DNA of 6,308 bases from Cloacibacillus sp. (GTDB lineage Bacteria > Synergistota > Synergistia > Synergistales > Synergistaceae): the NCBI RefSeq assembly GCF_020860125.1, contig NZ_JAJBUX010000060.1, positions 1 to 6,308 of the forward strand, given 5' to 3'. Position numbers and translations under genes: made by a program. Below, in pieces: positions 1-4,688 of this stretch (position 1 is its first letter; each line of letters begins with the position of its first letter). The notes under the pieces were generated by a model. That model saw only the letters and a list, made by a program, of their open reading frames with translations, searched no databases and was not told where the DNA came from.

Positions 1-34
1 CGAGATTCGGAAAAATAATCTGCTAAATGGTATC

Positions 35-63
35 TTGACAATTTTCTAATATAGAGATAATGT
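35..63 (+). promoter_or_regulatory. Predicted sigma-70-type promoter of the aroD-ThDP enzyme unit
   Basis: A perfect -35 hexamer TTGACA (35-40) is followed after 17 bases by a weak -10, TAATGT (58-63). GATAAT at 56-61 is a better match to consensus but would leave a 15-base spacer. The predicted start of transcription is near position 70, giving a leader of about 65 bases. The block AAATGGTATCTTGACA (25-40) recurs almost unchanged before the aldehyde dehydrogenase gene (3005-3019), which strengthens the call. The exact -10 is uncertain. Confidence 0.65.
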
Positions 64-68
64 ATATA

Positions 69-106
69 TGTTTCCTTAGAATAGTTGTGGTTTCTACATA
101 ATGAAA
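69..106. promoter_or_regulatory. Putative operator block overlapping the transcription start, shared with the aldehyde dehydrogenase gene
   Basis: This 38-base block begins TGTTTCC and carries two half-palindromic units 20 bases apart, TTCCTTAGAATAGTT (72-86) and TTCTACATAATGAAA (92-106). The second matches the perfect dyad TTCCATATAATGGAA (2978-2992) at 12 of 15 positions by hand alignment. The block matches 3048-3085 at 24 of 38 positions without gaps. In both places it starts exactly 34 bases downstream of the first base of TTGACA. Its position at or just after the predicted +1 is typical of a repressor roadblock, though that role is inferred. The binding protein is unknown. Confidence 0.5.
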
Positions 107-135
107 AGTATAAGATAAAATAGGAGGGCTTTTTT

Positions 136-933
136 ATGAAGCAGGTAAGAAGATTACAGCCTAGGCATCCGATTCAGGTGAGAAACGGTCTCCTCGGCGG
201 GGAGAAACCGATGGTCTGTATCCCCCTCGTAGGGAAGGATCATGACGGAATAGTCTCCGAGGCGAAGAATGTCCCCGCGATTGCCCCGGATATCATCGAG
301 CTTAGAATTGACGCCTGGGATTTTGTTGAAGACCAGGCGGCCTTGCTGGCGATGATAAAAGAGGTGCGCGCTATCGTCGGCGAAACTCCCATCATCCTTA
401 CCTGCCGCGGCGACTGGGAGGGCGGCTTCAAGAAGGTCAGCGACGAGGCCAAATTCGGCATCTACGAGGCCGCGGTGAAAGAGGGCCTTGTCGATTTCAT
501 CGACGTGGAGCTGATATACGGCGAAGACAAGATCAAAAAGGTACTCGAGCTTCTGAACGGCACGAAGACCTCGCTGATTGTCTCTTTCCACGACTTTAAG
601 AAGACCCCGAGTCGCGACGAGCTGGTTTCGATCCTCAAGCAGCAGATCGCCGCCGGCGCTCATGTGGCGAAGCTCGCGGCGATGCCGCAGAAGGAGGAGG
701 ACGTTCTCAACGTGCTCTCCGCCACCCTCGAGGTGCGCCGCCAGTTCCCCTGTATTCCCATCATCACTATGTCGATGGGCCCCACGGGCGCAGTCACGCG
801 TCTCGTCGGCGGACTCTTCGGCTCGGACCTCACCTTCGCGGTCGGTTCGCAGTCATCGGCCCCGGGACAGATTCCCGTCGCGGAGCTTCGTCAGTGCTTT
901 AACGTAATCCATCCCACACATACGGAGGCATAA
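136..933 (+). CDS. aroD: Type I 3-dehydroquinate dehydratase
   Basis: This cytosolic class I aldolase-fold enzyme dehydrates 3-dehydroquinate to 3-dehydroshikimate through a Schiff base; it serves aromatic biosynthesis or, in some bacteria, quinate catabolism. The 265-residue length is normal for the family. All key residues line up with the Salmonella enzyme at a constant offset of +9: Glu55 and Arg57 (IELRID), Arg91 and Glu95 (CRGDWEGG), His152 (SFHDFKKTP, the general base), Lys179 (HVAKLAAMPQ, the Schiff-base lysine), Arg222, and Ser241 and Gln245 (SAPGQI). The ATG start has AGGAGG at 122-127, 8 bases upstream. The gene is first in its unit. Its stop lies 4 bases before the next ATG, and the next gene's ribosome-binding site lies inside its last codons, so the two are probably translationally coupled. 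Being paired with a ThDP enzyme, with no other shikimate-pathway gene in the window, hints at a non-biosynthetic role. The family assignment is secure; the physiological role is not. Confidence 0.95.
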   Translation: MKQVRRLQPRHPIQVRNGLLGGEKPMVCIPLVGKDHDGIVSEAKNVPAIAPDIIELRIDAWDFVEDQAALLAMIKEVRAIVGETPIILTCRGDWEGGFKKVSDEAKFGIYEAAVKEGLVDFIDVELIYGEDKIKKVLELLNGTKTSLIVSFHDFKKTPSRDELVSILKQQIAAGAHVAKLAAMPQKEEDVLNVLSATLEVRRQFPCIPIITMSMGPTGAVTRLVGGLFGSDLTFAVGSQSSAPGQIPVAELRQCFNVIHPTHTEA

Positions 934-937
934 TATA

Positions 938-2770
938 ATGGCAAAAGATCTTGTATCCTTTCAGCTGGTCAAGTTTCTCGAATCACGTGGCGTGGAAAAT
1001 ATCTTCGGTCTTTGCGGCCACACGGTGATCGGTTTCCTTGACGCCCTCAAGGACAGCAATATCCGCTACATCTCGGTGCGCCATGAGCAGATCGCGGCGC
1101 ACGCCGCCGACGGCTATGCCCGCGGCAAGGACTGCCGGGTTCCCGGTGTCCTCATGACGCATCTTGGCCCCGGACTTACGAACGCCACCACCGGCGTCGC
1201 CGAGGCCGGCCTTAACTCGATCCCGATGGTCGTCATCGCTGGCGACGTGCCCTCCTGCTACTTCGGCCGCCATCCCCATCAGGAGGTCAACATGCACGCC
1301 GACGCGAGCCAGTATGAGATATACCGTCCCTTCGTGAAGCGCGCCTGGCGCGTAGACCGTCCGGAGCTTCTTCCCGAGGTAATGGACAAGGCCTTCCGCC
1401 TTGCCGTCACCGGACGCCCCGGCCCTGTCCTTGTCTCAATCCCGATGGATATCTTCTCGATGGAGCTTGACACACGCTTCTTCGAACAGCGCATGAACAA
1501 TTTCCCCGAGCTACCGAAGCCCGGCCTCTCGGAGGCCGCCGCGGAGGAGATCGCGACGATGCTCGCGGAGGCCAAGGCCCCGATCCTCTATCCCGGAGGC
1601 GGCGTTGTCTCATCAGGAGCTGCAAAGGCGCTCACCGAGCTTGCCGAACATCTTGAAATCCCCGTGCTCTATACGCTTATGGGCAAGGGCTCGATCCCCG
1701 ATGACAGCCCCCTCGCCGTCGGTATGACCGGCTTCTGGGGTACGGAGTTCAACAACACGACGGCGATGAAGGCCGACGTTATGATGGCGGTCGGCACGCG
1801 TCTCTCGGAGGCGGACTGCAGCTCATGGTATATGGGCGAGACCTTTGACGTGCCCCCGACGAAGCTGATCCACATAGACATCAACCAGGAGGAGATCGGG
1901 CGCAACTTCCCGACCGCCATCGGCGCGATCTGCGACGCGAAGGAGGCCCTTGAGGCAATCCTCGCGGCGGCTAAGAGGAAGTACCCCAACGGCGTGAAGC
2001 GTCCGGAGATCGTCAAGGCAATCGCCGAGGCCAAGGCCGCCTATAAGGCGACGCTTGTCGAGGCCCAGAATTCCGCGCAGTACCCGATGCGCCCCGAGCG
2101 TATCCTTAAAGACCTGCGCGAGGTTCTGCCGCGCGACGGTTATGTGGTGGCGGACGTAGGCTGGAACAAGAACGGCGTCGGCCAGCAGTTCGACATCTAC
2201 GAGCCTGGTACCTTCGTCGCCCCCGGCGGCCTCTGCACGATGGGTTACGGACCCTCGGCGGCCATTGGCGTGAAGGTGGCGAACCCTGACAAGAAGGTCG
2301 TCGCCCTCATCGGCGACGGCGGCATGGGCACCAACGTCTCGCCCTTCGCGACCGGCGCGATGGACGGCGTGGCGGTCGTCTGGGTCGTCATGAACAACTG
2401 CGCCTTCGGAACGATCGCGGGTCTTGAGCGCCAGCACTACGACCACCAGTTCGGTACGCTCTTTATGAGGGACGGGGAGCCTTACAGCCCAGACTTCGCG
2501 GCGATCGCCGAAGCCTACGGCATCAAAGGCTATAAGGTGACGAAGGCCGAGGAGTTCAAGCCGATGCTTGAAGAGGCCCTGGCCTCCAACAAACCCTGCG
2601 TCATCGATGTGCGTATGGAAAACGCTCCCGTCGTAACCTGGGGATGCTGGAATATCAACGACATCTACCGTAAGCGCGGCGAGGAGAAGCCCTGGAGACA
2701 GTGGCAGTGGGAAGATACCACTCCCTGGTACATGGCGGAGCTTCGCGAACAGAAGACAAAGAAAAAGTAA
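938..2770 (+). CDS. Thiamine-diphosphate-dependent enzyme, acetolactate synthase superfamily (substrate unknown)
   Basis: Three domains are visible in 610 residues. The N-terminal pyrimidine-binding domain (about 1-175) carries the catalytic glutamate Glu50 in VRHEQIAAHAADGYAR. A central Rossmann-like domain spans about 195-335. The C-terminal diphosphate-binding domain (about 395-560) carries APGGLCTMGYGPSAAIG and the Mg/ThDP motif from GDGG (459-462) to NN (486-487). Such enzymes make or break C-C bonds next to a carbonyl: acetolactate synthase, glyoxylate carboligase, 2-oxo acid decarboxylases, and the ring-opening IolD and cyclohexane-1,2-dione hydrolases. There is no small regulatory subunit (ilvN) nearby, and the sequence around GLCGHTVIGFLDAL is not that of a typical IlvB, so a biosynthetic acetolactate synthase is unlikely. 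After the last domain comes an unusual Trp-rich basic tail. GGAGG (924-928) is 9 bases before the ATG, within the end of aroD. The superfamily is certain; the reaction cannot be read from sequence. Confidence 0.9.
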   Translation: MAKDLVSFQLVKFLESRGVENIFGLCGHTVIGFLDALKDSNIRYISVRHEQIAAHAADGYARGKDCRVPGVLMTHLGPGLTNATTGVAEAGLNSIPMVVIAGDVPSCYFGRHPHQEVNMHADASQYEIYRPFVKRAWRVDRPELLPEVMDKAFRLAVTGRPGPVLVSIPMDIFSMELDTRFFEQRMNNFPELPKPGLSEAAAEEIATMLAEAKAPILYPGGGVVSSGAAKALTELAEHLEIPVLYTLMGKGSIPDDSPLAVGMTGFWGTEFNNTTAMKADVMMAVGTRLSEADCSSWYMGETFDVPPTKLIHIDINQEEIGRNFPTAIGAICDAKEALEAILAAAKRKYPNGVKRPEIVKAIAEAKAAYKATLVEAQNSAQYPMRPERILKDLREVLPRDGYVVADVGWNKNGVGQQFDIYEPGTFVAPGGLCTMGYGPSAAIGVKVANPDKKVVALIGDGGMGTNVSPFATGAMDGVAVVWVVMNNCAFGTIAGLERQHYDHQFGTLFMRDGEPYSPDFAAIAEAYGIKGYKVTKAEEFKPMLEEALASNKPCVIDVRMENAPVVTWGCWNINDIYRKRGEEKPWRQWQWEDTTPWYMAELREQKTKKK

Positions 2771-2780
2771 GACCGGCGCG

Positions 2781-2808
2781 CCGCCGCCTCTGCCGGCAGA
2801 TGCGGCGG
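2781..2808 (+). repeat. GC-rich interrupted palindrome just after the ThDP enzyme gene
   Basis: The arms CCGCCGC (2781-2787) and GCGGCGG (2802-2808) flank the self-complementary core TCTGCCGGCAGA (2790-2801... one base, C2788/T, shifts as a single mismatch). In RNA this would form a very stable hairpin starting about 10 bases past the stop codon. No U-run follows, so it is not itself a classical intrinsic terminator. It may protect the 3' end of the message or pause polymerase ahead of the terminator at 2827-2864; both roles are inferred. Confidence 0.5.
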
Positions 2809-2826
2809 ACAGGGAAAAGTTAGGCG

Positions 2827-2864
2827 AAAAAGTGCCGGAGCGAATATCGTTCCAGCATCTTTTT
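2827..2864 (+). terminator. Rho-independent terminator of the aroD-ThDP enzyme unit
   Basis: The left arm AAAAAGTGCCGGAGCGA (2827-2843), a 3-base loop ATA, and the right arm TCGTTCCAGCATCTTTTT (2847-2864) form a long stem with one bulge, one C-A mismatch and one G-U wobble. The right arm ends in five T. It lies 57 bases past the stop of the ThDP enzyme. The A-rich left arm means it could also act weakly on the other strand, though no minus-strand gene is present. Confidence 0.75.
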
Positions 2865-2884
2865 ACGAAAAAAAGAGGTTCAGA

Positions 2885-2953
2885 GACGGTTTGGTGGAGG
2901 CGCTCTATGCCGCCTATCTCTCGGCGGATGAGGGACGGCGTGTAAATTTGTAG
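2885..2953 (+). pseudogene. 3'-end relic of a lost Gfo/Idh/MocA oxidoreductase gene
   Basis: In one + frame the DNA reads ...ALYAAYLSADEGRRVNL and then TAG (2951-2953). The intact oxidoreductase downstream ends LMYAAYLSAEEGRKLKL-AEL-stop. At DNA level, 20 bases are identical (GCCGCCTATCTCTCGGCGGA at 2909-2928 and 5823-5842). The fragment has no start codon or ribosome-binding site, and upstream in frame it runs straight into the terminator at 2827-2864, so only about 23 codons survive. Differences outside the core (VNL versus LKLAEL) suggest the lost gene was a paralogue and that this is not a recent copy of the gene at 4689. The natural reading is that a deletion removed most of an oxidoreductase gene that once lay between the ThDP enzyme and the aldehyde dehydrogenase. 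Confidence 0.75.
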
Positions 2954-2977
2954 CAAAAGAGAAATTTTTTGGTTGAA

Positions 2978-2992
2978 TTCCATATAATGGAA
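2978..2992. promoter_or_regulatory. Perfect dyad TTCCAT-ATA-ATGGAA, putative upstream operator
   Basis: TTCCATATAATGGAA is a perfect inverted repeat with 6-base arms and a 3-base centre. It sits about 22 bases upstream of the -35 of the aldehyde dehydrogenase promoter. A related site, TTCCATATAGCAGAA (12 of 15 identical), lies downstream of the promoter at 3071-3085. The pair could allow looping, or activation from upstream plus repression downstream. In the aroD promoter the equivalent position carries GGAAAAA (9-15), so the right half of a similar site seems present, and the left half is degenerate or lies at the window edge. The regulator is not identifiable; dyads of this size suit IclR- or GntR-type dimers. 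Confidence 0.5.
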
Positions 2993-3013
2993 ATAAATTC
3001 TAACAAATGGTAC

Positions 3014-3042
3014 TTGACAAGGAGATAAAAGAGGTTTATTTT
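3014..3042 (+). promoter_or_regulatory. Predicted promoter of the aldehyde dehydrogenase gene
   Basis: A perfect TTGACA (3014-3019), a 17-base spacer and a weak -10 TATTTT (3037-3042) predict a start near 3049 and a leader of about 88 bases. The arrangement copies the aroD promoter, including the preceding AAATGGTA. The weak -10 is compatible with a regulated promoter. TATAGT (3042-3047) is closer to consensus but would leave a 22-base spacer. Confidence 0.6.
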
Positions 3043-3047
3043 ATAGT

Positions 3048-3085
3048 TGTTTCCGATAAACAGTTTTAATTTCCATATAGCAGAA
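3048..3085. promoter_or_regulatory. Putative operator block overlapping the start of transcription
   Basis: This is the counterpart of 69-106. It begins TGTTTCC and holds TTCCGATAAACAGTT (3051-3065) and TTCCATATAGCAGAA (3071-3085), again 20 bases (two helical turns) apart. The second is a near-copy of the dyad at 2978-2992. The position just after the predicted +1 favours repression, with release by an inducer, but this is inferred. Confidence 0.5.
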
Positions 3086-3136
3086 ACAAAATTAAGGCAT
3101 CTAAATTTATAAAAAATTTCAAGGAGATGTTATTCA

Positions 3137-4576
3137 ATGGCAAAGCACGAAGTAACACCCGAGCAGCTGGCAAAGCTTGACGAGATATTCGCGAAGGCGA
3201 GAGCGGCGGAGAAGCAGATCGAGAACTACACCCAAGAGCAGGTAGACCGCATGGTTCGCTGCGTCGCCTGGGCGGCGGGCAACCCCAAGACCTTCCAGGA
3301 GATATGCTGGATGGGCGTCGACGAGGCGGGAGCCGGAGACAGGAACGGACGTTACGGCAAGCGCCACAAGATCCTCGGCGTGCTCCGCGACGCGCTGCGC
3401 CAGAAGAGCGTCGGCGCGATCGAGACGATCCCCGAAAAGGGCATCACCCGCTACGGGAAGCCCGCGGGCGTAATCACTTCGCTTATCCCGATGACCAATC
3501 CCGAACTTACCCCGATCGTCACCGCCATCTATGCCCTTAAGGCCCGCGACGTCGTCGTCTTCTCCCCCCATCCCCGCACGGTGAAGACCACCAACAAGGT
3601 CGTCCAGATCATGCGCGACGCGCTCGCGTCCATCGGTGAGAATCCCGACTTCCTCCAGTGCGTCTCCGAGGTCAACATGGAGCTCGTCGCCGAGACGATG
3701 AAGCGCTGCGACCTCATCATGGCCACCGGCGGCCCCGCGATGACCAAGGCGGCCCACAGCTCCGGCAAACCGGCCTACTGCTCCGGCGCGGGCAACGCGA
3801 CGATGATCTACGACGAGACGGCGATCCCCGCCGAGGCGGCCCGCAACACCCGCATAAGCAAGACCTCGGACTTCGGTTCCGGCTGCTCGGCGGACGGCAA
3901 CATCATCATCAGCGACGCCATTTACGACGAGACCGTTAAGGCGCTTATCGCCGAGGGCGGCTACCTCGCGACCGATGAAGAGCGTGCCCTGCTCAAGAAG
4001 GCGATGTGGAATGAAGAAGGGCACCGTATCGTGGCCACTGTCGCCGTCTCGCCGCAGGAGCTCTGCCGCAAAGCCGGCTTCGAGATCCCCGCGGACCGCA
4101 AGTTCGTGATGGTCAACAGCGAGGGTATCGGCAAGGAGTTCAAGTTCTCCGGCGAAAAGCTCACCACCCTCCTCACCATCTACAAATATGAGGGCGAGTT
4201 TGAGAACGCGCTCAAGATGATGGACGAGATATACAAGGTCGGCGGCCGCGGCCATTCATGCGGCATTTACAGCTTTGACGAGGAGCACATCCAGCGCCTC
4301 GCGCTCCGCGCCCCCGTCACCCGCGTAATGGTCCGCCAGCCCCAGTCAAAAGCCAACGCCGGCTCAGCCGAGAACGGCATGCCGATGACCTCTAGCATGG
4401 GATGCGGCACCTGGGGCGGCAACCAGGTCTCCGAGAACATCGCGCTCAAGCACTACATGAACAGCACATGGGTGGCGCGCCCGATCATGAAGGACCAGCC
4501 CAGCGAAGACGTCCTCTTCGGTGAATTCTTCGACGGCGCGGTCACGAGGGAACAGGGCGAAGTAATCAAGTTCTAA
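3137..4576 (+). CDS. Aldehyde dehydrogenase superfamily, CoA-acylating type (substrate unknown)
   Basis: The enzyme has 479 residues, covering the NAD-binding and catalytic domains at normal length. Features include IPMTNPELTP (117-126), typical of the acylating branch; a nucleotide-contact segment ATGGPAMTKAAHSSGKPAYCSGAGN (196-220); the catalytic cysteine Cys250 in SDFGSGCSADGN; and MGCGTWGGNQVSENIALKHYMN (421-442) near the C-terminus. Where hydrolytic aldehyde dehydrogenases carry the ELGGK-type general-base glutamate, this protein has SGAGN. That is the pattern of AdhE, EutE, SucD and sulfoacetaldehyde dehydrogenases, which turn aldehyde + CoA + NAD(P)+ into acyl-CoA. The start is supported by AAGGAG (3121-3126), 10 bases upstream of the ATG. 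The gene has its own promoter, which resembles that of aroD, so it probably works with the upstream pair, oxidising an aldehyde made by the ThDP enzyme. A sulfoacetaldehyde substrate is possible, but nothing in the window supports sulfonate metabolism specifically. Confidence 0.88.
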   Translation: MAKHEVTPEQLAKLDEIFAKARAAEKQIENYTQEQVDRMVRCVAWAAGNPKTFQEICWMGVDEAGAGDRNGRYGKRHKILGVLRDALRQKSVGAIETIPEKGITRYGKPAGVITSLIPMTNPELTPIVTAIYALKARDVVVFSPHPRTVKTTNKVVQIMRDALASIGENPDFLQCVSEVNMELVAETMKRCDLIMATGGPAMTKAAHSSGKPAYCSGAGNATMIYDETAIPAEAARNTRISKTSDFGSGCSADGNIIISDAIYDETVKALIAEGGYLATDEERALLKKAMWNEEGHRIVATVAVSPQELCRKAGFEIPADRKFVMVNSEGIGKEFKFSGEKLTTLLTIYKYEGEFENALKMMDEIYKVGGRGHSCGIYSFDEEHIQRLALRAPVTRVMVRQPQSKANAGSAENGMPMTSSMGCGTWGGNQVSENIALKHYMNSTWVARPIMKDQPSEDVLFGEFFDGAVTREQGEVIKF

Positions 4577-4594
4577 GGGATATTTCGTGCCGGA

Positions 4595-4600
4595 TATAAT
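4595..4600 (+). promoter_or_regulatory. Possible -10 element (TATAAT) between the aldehyde dehydrogenase and oxidoreductase genes
   Basis: A consensus TATAAT lies 18 bases after the aldehyde dehydrogenase stop, inside the near-palindrome CGGATATAATATAACCG (4591-4607). The best -35 at an 18-base spacing is only TTCTAA (4571-4576). If used, transcription would start near 4607, just before the terminator hairpin at 4613-4652, which would then sit in the leader of the oxidoreductase gene. The weak -35 makes this tentative. Confidence 0.3.
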
Positions 4601-4612
4601 ATAACCGACAAA

Positions 4613-4656
4613 AATAATGACGGTTTCCCTATAAGGGGAAGCCGCCATTATTTTTT
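4613..4656 (+). terminator. Strong rho-independent terminator after the aldehyde dehydrogenase gene
   Basis: The arms AATAATGACGGTTTCCC (4613-4629) and GGGAAGCCGCCATTATT (4636-4652) form a 17-pair stem with one A-C mismatch and one U-G wobble around a 6-base loop, followed by TTTT. The A-run before the left arm gives a U-run on the other strand, so the hairpin could terminate in both directions. It stands only 32 bases before the ATG of the oxidoreductase, so that gene needs readthrough or a promoter between 4577 and 4612. Confidence 0.85.
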
Positions 4657-4688
4657 ATACCAGTCTTTACCAAACGGAGGTAGAAAAA

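Noticed and set aside
938..2770. Calling the ThDP enzyme IlvB, IolD or Xsc
   Set aside because: There is no ilvN or other branched-chain gene, no other iol gene of standard type, and the N-terminal motif does not resemble the Xsc sequence as I recall it. Only the superfamily is supportable.
1823..2983. A 386-codon open frame on the minus strand
   Set aside because: It lies opposite the ThDP enzyme gene, has no recognisable domain or ribosome-binding site, and is explained by the strong third-position GC bias of the real gene. It also crosses the terminator.
3134..4255. A 373-codon open frame on the minus strand
   Set aside because: It is an antisense shadow of the aldehyde dehydrogenase, whose + strand protein shows all family motifs. 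The minus translation is low-complexity, rich in Ala, Gly, Val, Leu and Asp.
3137..4576. Naming the aldehyde dehydrogenase as sulfoacetaldehyde dehydrogenase (SauS)
   Set aside because: The acylating-type motifs fit, but they are shared by several acylating families, and no sulfonate transport or metabolism gene is in the window.
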